64,000 bases of DNA from Lachnospiraceae bacterium. Lineage in GTDB: Bacteria > Bacillota > Clostridia > Lachnospirales > Lachnospiraceae. The stretch covers positions 1-64,000 of the forward strand of contig JAEELW010000152.1 in assembly GCA_016282915.1 (NCBI GenBank), written 5' to 3'. Positions 43,423-52,323 of this stretch are shown here, one piece after another (the stretch's first letter is position 1; the number at the start of each line of letters is the position of its first letter). A program made the translations under genes and the position numbers. Below the pieces are notes generated by a model. The model did no database searches. It had not been told where the DNA came from and saw nothing but the letters and a program-made list of their open reading frames with translations.

Positions 43423-43878
43423 ATGGCAAACGAACTTAGTACGAATGTTAACGAGATCACCCAGTATATCGTGATCCGGATCGGTCAGGAGCAGTACGGT
43501 ATCGATATCAAGTATATCGATAATATCGTCCGTATGCAGCAGATCACCCGTGTGCCGCAGGTTCCCGCACATTTCCGCGGCGTTATCAATCTTCGCGGAG
43601 AGGTGATCCCCGTTCTGAGCCTTCGCGTCAAGATGGGACTGGCCCCGGATGAAGATACGAAAGATACGCGTATCATCATCATCAAGATGGACCAGCACGA
43701 GCCCATCGGAATAGTGGTGGATTCGGTCAAGGAAGTGGTAAACCTTTCCAGCAGCGAAGTGGAAAAGGCAAGCTTTGATAAAAACGATGAGCGCGATGCT
43801 TATGCTTCGGGCATCGGCAAACATGAGACCGGACTGATCACGCTTCTTGATCTTGAGATGGTATTTCAGGGGCTGTAA
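43423..43878 (+). CDS. cheW: Chemotaxis coupling protein CheW
   Basis: 151 aa SH3-like adaptor that links receptors to CheA. Conserved pattern Tyr-Gly-Ile-Asp-Ile-Lys-Tyr-Ile-Asp... Arg-Gly-Val-Ile-Asn-Leu-Arg-Gly-Glu-Val-Ile-Pro-Val is present. It follows cheA and precedes cheC in the usual Firmicutes order. Confidence 0.95.
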   Translation: MANELSTNVNEITQYIVIRIGQEQYGIDIKYIDNIVRMQQITRVPQVPAHFRGVINLRGEVIPVLSLRVKMGLAPDEDTKDTRIIIIKMDQHEPIGIVVDSVKEVVNLSSSEVEKASFDKNDERDAYASGIGKHETGLITLLDLEMVFQGL

Positions 43879-43896
43879 CAGACAGGAGGTGCCATA

Positions 43897-44517
43897 ATGG
43901 CTGAAGACGGCAGGCTGACAATCGAGGAGATGTCGGATCAGTACTTTGATGTGTTGAAAGAGATCGGAAATATCGGCGCCGGCAATGCGACGACGGCATT
44001 GTCTACGATGCTCGGGACCAGGGTGGACATGATGGTCCCCAAGGTACGGCTGATGGAATTCAAGGAAGTCGGCACCACCCTGGGCGGTGAAGACCAGCTG
44101 GTGGCCGGTATCTATCTTGTCGTTGACGGTGATATCCATGGGAGTATCATGTTCATGCAGAAGAAAGAATCTGCACGGGCCATGGTGCAGAAGCTGATGG
44201 GTATGCCTTCGGAAGGTGATGATTTCAGCGAGATGGAGCTTTCCGCGCTGAAGGAGATCGGAAACGTGATCACAGGAGCCTATCTGAACTCTCTTTCCAC
44301 GCTGACCAATCTTACGATCTACCCCTCGGTGCCGGACATCTGCATTGACATGGCGGGCGCTATCCTTTCGGTCCCGGCGATCGAATTCGGTGCGATCTCC
44401 GACAAAATGCTTCTGATCCAGACGGATTTTGCGGATGATGATGATCTGTCCGGATACTTTATCCTGGTTCCCGATGAAGAATCGGATGCTAAGATACTGC
44501 ATGCTTTGGGCTTTTAA
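43897..44517 (+). CDS. cheC: CheY-P phosphatase CheC
   Basis: 206 aa. Two CheC active-site motifs are visible: Glu-Ile-Gly-Asn-Ile-Gly-Ala-Gly-Asn-Ala near 30 and Glu-Ile-Gly-Asn-Val-Ile-Thr-Gly-Ala near 125. It dephosphorylates CheY-P and binds CheD, encoded next. ACAGGAGGTG precedes ATG. Confidence 0.95.
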   Translation: MAEDGRLTIEEMSDQYFDVLKEIGNIGAGNATTALSTMLGTRVDMMVPKVRLMEFKEVGTTLGGEDQLVAGIYLVVDGDIHGSIMFMQKKESARAMVQKLMGMPSEGDDFSEMELSALKEIGNVITGAYLNSLSTLTNLTIYPSVPDICIDMAGAILSVPAIEFGAISDKMLLIQTDFADDDDLSGYFILVPDEESDAKILHALGF

Positions 44518-44532
44518 TTCGGGGTATAAAAG

Positions 44533-45018
44533 ATGTCTGATACGATCAAAGTAGGAATCGCAGATCTTAATGTTTGCAGGCCGCCCGATATGATCACGAC
44601 CATCGGTCTGGGAAGCTGTGTGGGGATAGCGATCCGTGATAAACAGAGCAAGGTCGGAGGCCTTGTTCATGTGATGCTTCCGAGCAGCAAAGAAGTACGG
44701 AGCACCGGTAATATCGCAAAATTTGCGGATACCGGCATTCCCGAGCTGGTAAGACGTCTCGAAAAAATGGGGGCTTCGCGCAGCCGTATGGTGGCAAAGA
44801 TCGCGGGCGGTGCGACCATGTTCGCATTTCAGTCCAAATCGGAGCTGACCGGTGTCGGAGACCGCAATGTGGCGGCAACAAAGGCAGCCCTGAAGGCTTT
44901 GAACATACCGATACTTGCGGAAGATACCGGAGCAAATTACGGACGGACGGTCACTTTCAATCCCGAAACCGGAGATTACGAGGTGAAAGCCGTCGGCAAG
45001 CCGATCAAGGTGATCTGA
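44533..45018 (+). CDS. cheD: Chemoreceptor glutamine deamidase CheD
   Basis: 161 aa. The active-site Cys lies in Gly-Leu-Gly-Ser-Cys-Val-Gly-Ile-Ala, with His in the following Gly-Leu-Val-His-Val-Met-Leu-Pro motif and a Thr/Ser in Lys-Ile-Ala-Gly-Gly-Ala-x-Met-Phe. CheD deamidates receptor glutamines and stimulates CheC. Confidence 0.96.
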   Translation: MSDTIKVGIADLNVCRPPDMITTIGLGSCVGIAIRDKQSKVGGLVHVMLPSSKEVRSTGNIAKFADTGIPELVRRLEKMGASRSRMVAKIAGGATMFAFQSKSELTGVGDRNVAATKAALKALNIPILAEDTGANYGRTVTFNPETGDYEVKAVGKPIKVI

Positions 45019-45019
45019 G

Positions 45020-45313
45020 TTGGCAGAGAAAAATACGGTCGATCCGCAAAAAAGAAATAATCTTAAGACAAAGCTCCTGCCGTCGCTGTTCATGCTTCTG
45101 GGCGGATCCATTGCGCTGATCTATGGCCTGGTACAAGAGTATCCGATGACGGAGCTTTTGCTTGCGATACTGATTGCCATGTTTGTATTTGCGATCATAG
45201 GGACTGTGATCAAGAGTATCATCGACAAGTTCAACATGAAGATGAATTATGCGGACTATATCGAGGAGGCCGGAGATCTGGTCGAGAAAGGCAATAACGA
45301 CGATTTTGGTTGA
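45020..45313 (+). CDS. Small two-helix membrane protein between cheD and sigma-28 gene
   Basis: 97 aa from a TTG start one base after the cheD stop, with AAGGTGATC upstream. Two membrane helices (about 20-40 and 45-67), then a basic/amphipathic segment and an acidic tail. I do not recognise the family. Its tight position between cheD and the sigma factor gene suggests co-expression with chemotaxis; function unknown. Confidence 0.7.
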   Translation: MAEKNTVDPQKRNNLKTKLLPSLFMLLGGSIALIYGLVQEYPMTELLLAILIAMFVFAIIGTVIKSIIDKFNMKMNYADYIEEAGDLVEKGNNDDFG

Positions 45314-45362
45314 GTAATGAAGTGTTGTTCTGAAATTCTACGATAAAAGGATGTATTGAAGG

Positions 45363-46130
45363 ATGGATGAAGCCGGAAAGAAAAGGCTCTGGGATGATTA
45401 TTGCAGGCTTCAGAGCACGGAACTGCGCGAGAAGCTGATACTGGAATATGCCCCGCTGGTAAAACTTGTGGCAGGGCGGCTTTCCATGTATCTCGGATAT
45501 AATGTCGAATATGAAGATCTGTGCAGTTACGGGATCTTCGGACTCATCGATGCCATTGACAAATTTGATCCCAGGAAGGGTATCAAATTTGAAACCTATG
45601 CATCACTGCGCATACGCGGTGCTATTCTGGACCAGATCCGTAAAAACGACTGGATCCCGCGGACGATACGGCAGAGGCAGCGGCAGCTGGAAGCCGCGAT
45701 GCGGGATATCGAGACCGAACAGGGACGTCCGGCTACCGATGAGGAACTGGCTGCAGCCCTTGGTATCTCGGATGACGAGCTGCTCGACTGGCAGTCGCAG
45801 ATGAAGCTGACCAATGTGGTCTCACTGAACGAGTTTATGGAATCCGGCAGCGAAGTAGCCGGAGACAGCAGCATGGGCGCGCATTTCCAGTCACCGGAAG
45901 AGGTGATGGGAAATACCGAATTGAAGGAAATGCTCATGGAGGCACTGGATCTTCTGACAGAAAAGGAGCGCAGTGTCATCCTGTTTTACTATTACGAAGA
46001 ACTGACGCTGAAAGAGATCGCCGGGATCCTCGGCGTTTCGGAATCCAGGATATCGCAGCTGCATACCCGCGCACTGGAGAAGATGCGTACGCGTCTGGGC
46101 GATTATATCGGTATTCTGCATAAAATATAG
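45363..46130 (+). CDS. fliA: Flagellar sigma factor (sigma-28, FliA/SigD)
   Basis: 255 aa sigma-70 family factor of the FliA/WhiG type. Region 2 has Asp-Leu-Cys-Ser-Tyr-Gly-Ile-Phe-Gly-Leu-Ile-Asp-Ala-Ile-Asp-Lys-Phe and Phe-Glu-Thr-Tyr-Ala-Ser-Leu-Arg-Ile-Arg-Gly-Ala-Ile. Region 3 follows, and region 4 ends in Leu-Lys-Glu-Ile-Ala-Gly-Ile-Leu-Gly-Val-Ser-Glu-Ser-Arg-Ile-Ser-Gln. It should drive late genes such as flagellin, which lie elsewhere; I see no clear sigma-28 promoter in this window. Confidence 0.96.
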   Translation: MDEAGKKRLWDDYCRLQSTELREKLILEYAPLVKLVAGRLSMYLGYNVEYEDLCSYGIFGLIDAIDKFDPRKGIKFETYASLRIRGAILDQIRKNDWIPRTIRQRQRQLEAAMRDIETEQGRPATDEELAAALGISDDELLDWQSQMKLTNVVSLNEFMESGSEVAGDSSMGAHFQSPEEVMGNTELKEMLMEALDLLTEKERSVILFYYYEELTLKEIAGILGVSESRISQLHTRALEKMRTRLGDYIGILHKI

Positions 46131-46141
46131 GAGGACTGCTT

Positions 46142-47725
46142 ATGAACCCCTATTTTCAGGTCATTATCCATGACAGCGGCACTTTTTTAAAACTGATCCC
46201 CGGAACGGGGGGCTCTCTGCCTTCCCTGCAGGAGACCATGAATTATCTGGATGTCAAAAAAGTTACATATGACGTGGGGGTTCTCGGTGCGTTTTTTAAG
46301 CAGGGTGATCCGGAGAAGCTGATCCCGCTGAACAAAACAAAGATGCTCCCCATCGCGGAAGGCAGCATCATACGCATCAGCGATGACCGGCTTACGGCTA
46401 CAGCGCGTTTTTATCCGCCTTCCACCGGCGGGCGCGAGCTGCGTCTCGATGATATCTACAGCGAATGCCGCCTGGCCAAGGTGGTCTCGGGTGTGGATGA
46501 GGATGTCCTGAAAGGCTTCCTTGCAGACAAACAGTACTGTACGGATTATGTGATCGCAAAAGGAACTCCTGTCACCGAAGGCAGCGACGCATGGATCGAA
46601 TATCATTTTAATACCGATAACCGTATCCGTCCGACCCTGAATGAAGACGGGACCGTTGACTTTTTCAACCTGAACCTTGTAAATCACTGCAGTGAAGGCA
46701 TGGTGCTCGCCACCCTTCATCCGGAGGTGAAAGGGGTAGCCGGCCGTGACGTATGCGGAAATGAGATCCCGCCCCGGAATGTGAAACCGGCACATCTTTC
46801 CTTCGGATTAAACATCGAACTGTCGGAGGATAAGCTGACCATACGTTCCAAAGTGAACGGTCACGTGAATCTTGTGGGCGGCAAGGTCTTTGTTTCCGAT
46901 GTGATGCAGGTTGTGAACGTGGACAATTCCACCGGCAATATCGAATATGATGGCAATGTCGTGGTAGAGGGCAATGTGAATTCCAACTTCAGTGTCAAAT
47001 GCAAAGGTGATGTGGAAGTGCGCGGCGTTGTCGAAGGCGCCAGGATCGAGGCCAGCGGCAACATCATCCTGATGCGTGGCATCAACGGGATGAGCAAAGG
47101 CTATCTGAAGGCCGGCGGCAATATCATCGCCAAATTTATGGAAAACTGTACGGCCGATGCCGGCGGTTATGTGGAGACCAATTCGATCCTTCATTCGAAA
47201 GTCCATGCAGGGACCGATATCAATGTGATGAGCCGCAAAGGCTTCATTACCGGCGGTGAAGTGGTGGCTACGGGGCAGGTACGTGTGCGTACCCTCGGAA
47301 GCACCATGGGAGCCGACACCCGTGTAACAGTGGGAACGGATCCAACCCTTTTATCACGCATGGGTGAGCTGAACAAGGAGATGCAGGATCTCCAGAAGAA
47401 TCTGAAAACTATGATACCGGTTCTCGAGGGCGCCAAAAAGAAGCTGGCCGCCGGAGTCAAGATGACGCCGGATCAGGTCAAACAGGTACAGGCGCTCGCG
47501 GCAAACATCAAGGCCACGCAGGAAAAGCTTGTTTCGGACAACGCCGAGCTCGATGAACTGAAAGGACGGATGGAAGAAGGCGCCAATGCTTCCGTGAGCG
47601 TGAGCGGAGAAGCTTATCAGGGCGTGGTGATCTCGATCTCGGATGTGTCGATGATCCTGAAGGATACGGTAAAATACTGCCGCTTCGTCCGCGAAAAGGG
47701 AGACGTGCGTATCGCGGCCCTGTAA
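46142..47725 (+). CDS. FapA family (DUF342) protein
   Basis: 527 aa. The N-terminal domain (about 1-190) precedes a right-handed beta-helix-like region (about 210-405) made of short Gly/Val/Asn repeats such as Gly-Asn-Ile-Ile-Leu and Gly-Gly-Asn-Ile-Ile-Ala-Lys, then a helical coiled region (about 405-480) and a small C-terminal beta domain. This is the DUF342/FapA layout, common in flagellar clusters of Firmicutes; its biochemical role is not settled. AGGAGGACTGCTT precedes ATG; 11 bases after the sigma gene. Confidence 0.85.
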   Translation: MNPYFQVIIHDSGTFLKLIPGTGGSLPSLQETMNYLDVKKVTYDVGVLGAFFKQGDPEKLIPLNKTKMLPIAEGSIIRISDDRLTATARFYPPSTGGRELRLDDIYSECRLAKVVSGVDEDVLKGFLADKQYCTDYVIAKGTPVTEGSDAWIEYHFNTDNRIRPTLNEDGTVDFFNLNLVNHCSEGMVLATLHPEVKGVAGRDVCGNEIPPRNVKPAHLSFGLNIELSEDKLTIRSKVNGHVNLVGGKVFVSDVMQVVNVDNSTGNIEYDGNVVVEGNVNSNFSVKCKGDVEVRGVVEGARIEASGNIILMRGINGMSKGYLKAGGNIIAKFMENCTADAGGYVETNSILHSKVHAGTDINVMSRKGFITGGEVVATGQVRVRTLGSTMGADTRVTVGTDPTLLSRMGELNKEMQDLQKNLKTMIPVLEGAKKKLAAGVKMTPDQVKQVQALAANIKATQEKLVSDNAELDELKGRMEEGANASVSVSGEAYQGVVISISDVSMILKDTVKYCRFVREKGDVRIAAL

Positions 47726-47788
47726 ATGCCGCTGCAGATCAAAAGGCGCGTATTTACTTACAGCTGTTTTTGAAAAGGAGGCGTGGCT

Positions 47789-48091
47789 ATGGCGATCGGA
47801 ATGGTGGAAATGCAGGGGATGATCAACCGTACCCAGGATTTTCAGCAGTTTCAGCATTTTGAAAATGAAAAAGCGGCCCTTTATCAGAGCAATCAGCAGG
47901 TACAGGTGGATCAGAATGTGGAACGCAATATTAATCAGGTCCACGAAAAGGATAATGCCGCAGAAAACAATAATGCCGACGGCGGCGACGGGAAACAGTA
48001 TGCAAACGGACGCGGAGCCCGGCAGAAGAAAAAGGCTGCCGAGGACAGGGTGGTAAATAAATCCACCATGGCATTTGATGTCAGGATATAG
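47789..48091 (+). CDS. Small polar Gln/Asn-rich protein of the flagellar cluster
   Basis: 100 aa from ATG 47789, 7 bases after AAGGAGG (an in-frame GTG at 47783 is too close to it). Soluble, strongly polar, with a Gln/Val/Asn-rich middle and a basic Arg/Lys stretch near the end, closing Met-Ala-Phe-Asp-Val-Arg-Ile. No known family recognised. The good ribosome binding site and gene-like spacing make it a real gene in my view. Confidence 0.7.
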   Translation: MAIGMVEMQGMINRTQDFQQFQHFENEKAALYQSNQQVQVDQNVERNINQVHEKDNAAENNNADGGDGKQYANGRGARQKKKAAEDRVVNKSTMAFDVRI

Positions 48092-48128
48092 AAAAAAATT
48101 TAGACTATTCAGATAAAGAGGAAAGACA

Positions 48129-49766
48129 ATGACTACACTGGAAATCTTACTGCTGGTGGCCGGCGGGCTGGCTTTCATCAGCAGCTTTTTCCTGCCCGAC
48201 GGGAAAAAAGCACAGAATGCCGAGATCTCCGAAGAGGAATTACGGGCCAGAGTGGATGAGGCGATCGAGAACAGCCGCGCGCGCATTGACGATATGAGTG
48301 AGGAGTCCATACGTTATTCGATGGAGCGGACGGAACGCGCACTGGACAAGATCACCAATGAGAAAATGATGGCTCTGGGCGAATACTCCGACGCGATCAT
48401 GAATCAGATCGCACAGAATCATCAGGAGACGGTATTCCTTCACGACATGCTCAACCGGAGCAAGGATGAGCTGACCGAACTTCTGAACCGTGCGGAAAAA
48501 GCTTCCCGAGAAGCCGATAAGCGTGCGAACGACGCTTATGATCTGGCCAGAAACGCCGAAAAGCTTGCTGAAGAGGTGAAAGGGCAGGTAGAAGAATACA
48601 GCAGCCAGGCCTATGCTGCCGAAGAAAAGATGATCGATGCACGCCGTATGATGCAGGAGATGCCTGTACGGCGTGAAGAACTTTCGAGCCAGGCGGACAG
48701 CCTGGTACGTGCCGTGGAACTGAAGTCCCGCGAAGAGTCGGAAATGCAGGATGAAGAGGATGAGGCTGCCGGGGAAGAGTATCCCGAAGTCTTCAGTATA
48801 ACGGAGGCGAAAGCGGAGCCTGTTCGGGAGGAAGTACCCGAAGAGGCAGCCGATGAGCTTTCGCTTCATACCGAAGAAGCGGCTTATGCGGAGAAAGAAC
48901 GCAGCGCTTTTGAAGAAGTCAGTGAAGCACTCGCTCTTGCCACTGAAGAATATGTATCGGATCTTCAGGAGGCGGAAGGCCGGAAAGAAGCGCCGGTGGA
49001 AGATACGCTGGCAGCGGAAGCAGCAGCTGCGGAAGAAGATCTGGAAGCCGGTGAGGACGTGCTCCCCGAAAGCGCGATCGAGATCACAGAGGATGAGCCG
49101 AAAGAGGAAGTGCTTTCGGAAGAAGAAAAAATGGAGCGCATCCTGCAGGCGGCAGCCGCAGAACTGGCGAGCGAGCGGAAGCGTCCTCTTCCGGTGGCAA
49201 AACGTCCGCAGCCGCTAAGGGAACGGCCCGTAAGTGAGGCGGCGAAAGCAGCACCCGCAAAAGCGGAAGCGGTAAAGAGCGTATCCGTGAAGACGGAAAG
49301 CGTAAAAACAGCGGCTGCAAAGACCGAGACCGTGCAGCCGGTGGCAGAGAAGCATTCCGTTGCGGCGGCAAGGGCGCTGCTTGAGAGTGTCAGCAAGAGC
49401 AGCCCGGCACTCGGAGAGGATTTTGCGGGAGGAAAACGTCCCGTGGCCGGAGAACGCGTTTCACGTACCAGCGTCAAGCGCAAACCCCGCAACAGTGTGA
49501 AACGTTCTGCGATGAACGATATGGTAAAGGGGCAGATCAGCACGGATGAATATCTTTCCCAGAAAGATGCCCAGAAAGAAACAACTCCGCGTGCCAGGGA
49601 AGCCGTCACGCTTCAGTTTGCTCCCGGCGAGAATTCCGCCAACCATAACGAGCGTATCCTGCAGATGCACCGCATGGGCCGTTCCAACATGGCCATCGCC
49701 AAAGACCTCGGCCTTGGCATCGGCGAAGTGAAGCTGGTTATTGATCTTTATGAAAACATGTCATGA
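48129..49766 (+). CDS. DUF6115-like membrane-anchored coiled-coil protein
   Basis: 545 aa. One N-terminal membrane helix (about 5-22), a coiled coil (about 35-185), a long acidic Glu/Ala-rich low-complexity region (about 200-340), a basic Lys/Ala/Val-rich region, and a C-terminal helix-turn-helix-like segment (His-Asn-Glu-Arg-Ile-Leu-Gln-Met-His-Arg-Met-Gly-Arg-Ser-Asn-Met-Ala-Ile-Ala). The ends match the DUF6115 pattern. Its position after the sigma-28 gene is like that of swrB in Bacillus, an inference from location and from the N-terminal anchor only. Confidence 0.65.
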   Translation: MTTLEILLLVAGGLAFISSFFLPDGKKAQNAEISEEELRARVDEAIENSRARIDDMSEESIRYSMERTERALDKITNEKMMALGEYSDAIMNQIAQNHQETVFLHDMLNRSKDELTELLNRAEKASREADKRANDAYDLARNAEKLAEEVKGQVEEYSSQAYAAEEKMIDARRMMQEMPVRREELSSQADSLVRAVELKSREESEMQDEEDEAAGEEYPEVFSITEAKAEPVREEVPEEAADELSLHTEEAAYAEKERSAFEEVSEALALATEEYVSDLQEAEGRKEAPVEDTLAAEAAAAEEDLEAGEDVLPESAIEITEDEPKEEVLSEEEKMERILQAAAAELASERKRPLPVAKRPQPLRERPVSEAAKAAPAKAEAVKSVSVKTESVKTAAAKTETVQPVAEKHSVAAARALLESVSKSSPALGEDFAGGKRPVAGERVSRTSVKRKPRNSVKRSAMNDMVKGQISTDEYLSQKDAQKETTPRAREAVTLQFAPGENSANHNERILQMHRMGRSNMAIAKDLGLGIGEVKLVIDLYENMS

Positions 49767-49778
49767 ATGTTTTTTAGA

Positions 49779-49812
49779 GATGCGAGAGTGCGAAGCACGG
49801 AGCAATCCGTAG
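49779..49812 (+). repeat. Family A repeat fragment (module 3 only)
   Basis: Contains GAGTGC-GAA-GCAC-GGAGCAATCCGTAG (GTGC at 49788, GCAC at 49795) and the right closing arm GCAATCC, as in module 3 of the other copies; modules 1 and 2 are missing. It lies just upstream of the stalk protein gene. Confidence 0.65.
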
Positions 49813-49850
49813 ATCATGAGATAATTAAATTTTTTGTTTTGAGGTATAAT

Positions 49851-50615
49851 ATGAGACTTTCATCCTACATGCGCGGCATCGGGATCGGGATCGCGGTGAC
49901 TGCATTGATCCTGCATTTTACAGATGGCCGAGCCAGTGCGATGAGCGACGGACAGCCCAAAAACGACACAACAGTCAGCAGCAATGCGCCCGAAAACGTG
50001 CATGAGCGTCTGGCAACGCCTACGCTTTCCGCCAATAATGTGCTTACTCTTCCGAATGTGGGAGAATCCGGTATTCCGGATATCCTGTCGGAATCTCTGA
50101 AGCAGCAGAACGGAGCTGCGGACAGTACGCCGACAGCTGCGGAGCCTTCTGCGGAAGACCCTGCGCCTACTACGCCTTTGGTGATCAGTCCCACCCCGGA
50201 GGGCGGACAGGCCGCTACGGAGACACCCACTCCGGCACCCACGGCAACTACGGCACCGACGGCGACACCCACGCCGGAACCGACACCTACGCCGAAACCG
50301 ACGGCAACGCCGACTCCGACACCGACGGTCACTCCCACACCGACGGCTACGCCGACGCCGGTTCCTTTGTCAGAGGATACGGAGGGCGGCAGAAAGAGTC
50401 TGAATACCGGAGATGTTGAGATCACCGTGGTTTCCGGTGACGGTTCCTATACGGTGGCAAAACGTCTGGCGGAAGCGGGCATTGTTTCATCGGCTGCGGA
50501 ATTTGATGAATTTCTCTGTAAGAACGGTTATGACAGAAAGATCGCGGTGGGAAAACATGTGATCCCCGCACAGTGCAGTTATGAAAGGATCGCACAGATC
50601 CTCACCGGGAAGTAA
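49851..50615 (+). CDS. Anchored or secreted protein with Thr-Pro stalk and MltG/YceG-like N-domain
   Basis: 254 aa from ATG 49851 (GAGGT just before it); the longer in-frame reading from 49767 runs through a repeat fragment. A membrane anchor or signal segment lies at about 10-30. Residues ~90-185 are rich in Thr, Pro and Ala, with a run of Thr-Pro-Thr repeats at ~125-185, like a cell-wall-spanning stalk. The C-terminal ~60 residues resemble the small LysM-like subdomain of YceG/MltG lytic transglycosylases (Thr-Val-Ala-Lys-Arg-Leu-Ala-Glu-Ala-Gly-Ile-Val, then Tyr-Glu-Arg-Ile-Ala-Gln-Ile-Leu-Thr). The catalytic domain is absent, so an enzyme role is unlikely. Confidence 0.6.
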   Translation: MRLSSYMRGIGIGIAVTALILHFTDGRASAMSDGQPKNDTTVSSNAPENVHERLATPTLSANNVLTLPNVGESGIPDILSESLKQQNGAADSTPTAAEPSAEDPAPTTPLVISPTPEGGQAATETPTPAPTATTAPTATPTPEPTPTPKPTATPTPTPTVTPTPTATPTPVPLSEDTEGGRKSLNTGDVEITVVSGDGSYTVAKRLAEAGIVSSAAEFDEFLCKNGYDRKIAVGKHVIPAQCSYERIAQILTGK

Positions 50616-50633
50616 TAAGAAAATCAGCCCGCT

Positions 50634-50849
50634 TCAGGGATCTTCAAAGACAGGAATACCCGACTCGTCCGAAAGTACCATATTTTGGACGAGTTTTTCT
50701 TTTTCGGAAACCGCATCATCATAGCCGCTTAAGGCGGCAAAGGGCGAAAACTGCGCGGCGCGGTCGTGCATGCTCATATGCGGTCTTGTTTTGGATGTGT
50801 AATGCTCGTGATCGATGATATCGTCGTATTCGTGTTCTTTTCCGTTCAT
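50634..50849 (-). CDS. Small YolD-like partner of the Y-family polymerase
   Basis: 71 aa on the minus strand, overlapping the polymerase stop by 4 bases (ATGA), so translation is coupled. Contains Met-Ser-Met-His-Asp-Arg-Ala-Ala-Gln-Phe-Ser-Pro-Phe-Ala-Ala-Leu-Ser-Gly-Tyr, a motif I associate with small proteins next to Y-family polymerases in Clostridia; the YolD assignment is tentative. Rich in His, Asp and Glu. It converges with the stalk protein gene, 18 bases away. Confidence 0.6.
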   Translation of the reverse strand: MNGKEHEYDDIIDHEHYTSKTRPHMSMHDRAAQFSPFAALSGYDDAVSEKEKLVQNMVLSDESGIPVFEDP

Positions 50850-52291
50850 GCCCGGTGACCTCCGATCTGTCCGTTGCGTTCCCTGGCCGTGGAAGCTTTA
50901 TTGAAATTGGTTCCTTTCAGCAAGGCGTTCTTTCCGTATTTTTCACGGATCTTCAATGTGGCCAGCTGCAGGGCGTGCTCTTTTTCCAGAGCCTCTTCCT
51001 CACGGGCTTCCTCCCGGCTTCTGGCTTCATAATCCGTAAAAAGATCCAGCTGTTCGTACTCGTGTTCTTTTTTCTCCGGCAGACTGCCTTCGGGAAGCAC
51101 ATGCTCCGCGATGACATTGACGCGGCGGATCAGAAGCCGCGGATCCGTGACACGTTCATAGATCTCCAGCGCCGCATCGATCATGAGTCGTGAAGAAGCG
51201 CAGCGCCGGGGGAGATGGGCGGAACCGTGGGCCGGTTTCGGGACGGCCCGGTCGTAGCGGTCCAGGCATACCTCTCCCTTATAGTCTTTCCGGAGCTCGG
51301 GATCCTTTAAGCTTTCGGTATCGTAGCCGATGTGAAGTACCAGCTGGTCGCAGTCCAGACGTTTTTCGACGAGCTGCAGGCTCAGCCCGTCCGTCATTTC
51401 ACGTACGATCACGGCGGCCTCCTCAAAGGAATAGGGGCGCATGAGTACCTGCCCTGTGCTCAGGGAATTGTTCTGCGGCCGGTAGGCCTTGATCTCGGCG
51501 ATGGTGCAGGGCTCCCAGCCCCAGGCATGGTCGATCAGGAGCTCGGCATTGATGCCGAAGCAGCGGTAGAGCGCATCTTCGAAATGCTCGGAGTAGCGCG
51601 CGATATCCCCCATGGTATAAAGGCCCATATGGGCCAGCCTGCGGGCCGTGCCGTGGCCCACACGCCAGAAATCCGTGATGGGGGTGTGACTCCATAAAAG
51701 ACGCCGGTAGGAATGTTCATTCAGCTCGGCGATACGTACCCCGTCCTTATCGGCAGGCATATGTTTCGCGACGATATCCATGGCGATCTTGCAGAGATAC
51801 ATATTCGTCCCGATCCCTGCTGTGGCTGTGATGCCCGTAGCGTTCAGTACATCCCGGATCATACGCATGGCCAGTTCATGGGCGCTTAAGCCGTAAGTCT
51901 TCAGATAAGCCGTGACATCCAGGAATACCTCATCGCAGGAATAGACGTGCATATCCTCGGGGGCGATATATTTCATATAGATGCCGTAGATCTCCGTGCT
52001 TTTCTGCATATAAAGGGACATCCTGGGGGGCGCGACGATATAGTCGAGATTCAGGGAAGGATTATCGCTGTTGAGTTTTTTTACGGCCTGCACCACTTCA
52101 AAAAGCCTGGGCCTGCCGGGGATGCCGTAGGCCTTCAGAGCCGGGGATACCGCAAGGCAGATGGTCTTGTCCGTGCGCGTCGGATCCGCCACCACCAGAC
52201 GGGTGGTCATCGGGTCAAGGCCGCGCTCGACACATTCCGCCGAGGCGTAAAAACTTTTCAGATCGATCGCGATATAGCTTCGTTCATTCAT
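50846..52291 (-). CDS. Y-family DNA polymerase (UmuC/YqjW-like)
   Basis: 481 aa error-prone lesion-bypass polymerase. Motifs: Ala-Ile-Asp-Leu-Lys-Ser-Phe-Tyr-Ala-Ser-Ala-Glu-Cys-Val-Glu near the start (metal-binding Asp and steric-gate Phe/Tyr), Tyr-Ser-Cys-Asp-Glu-Val-Phe-Leu-Asp (catalytic Asp-Glu) near 115, then Gly-Ile-Gly-Thr-Asn-Met-Tyr-Leu. A clamp-binding motif Gln-Leu-Asp-Leu-Phe lies at 414-418. The only minus-strand transcription unit in the window; a LexA-type box sits in its promoter, fitting SOS induction. Confidence 0.9.
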   Translation of the reverse strand: MNERSYIAIDLKSFYASAECVERGLDPMTTRLVVADPTRTDKTICLAVSPALKAYGIPGRPRLFEVVQAVKKLNSDNPSLNLDYIVAPPRMSLYMQKSTEIYGIYMKYIAPEDMHVYSCDEVFLDVTAYLKTYGLSAHELAMRMIRDVLNATGITATAGIGTNMYLCKIAMDIVAKHMPADKDGVRIAELNEHSYRRLLWSHTPITDFWRVGHGTARRLAHMGLYTMGDIARYSEHFEDALYRCFGINAELLIDHAWGWEPCTIAEIKAYRPQNNSLSTGQVLMRPYSFEEAAVIVREMTDGLSLQLVEKRLDCDQLVLHIGYDTESLKDPELRKDYKGEVCLDRYDRAVPKPAHGSAHLPRRCASSRLMIDAALEIYERVTDPRLLIRRVNVIAEHVLPEGSLPEKKEHEYEQLDLFTDYEARSREEAREEEALEKEHALQLATLKIREKYGKNALLKGTNFNKASTARERNGQIGGHRA

Positions 52292-52323
52292 AGCTGAATA
52301 TACAGAGTAAAGGGTTTGGATTT

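Noticed and set aside
49767-49850. N-terminal extension of the stalk protein
   Set aside because: It reads through a family A repeat fragment; the start with GAGGT at 49851 gives a proper signal or anchor sequence.
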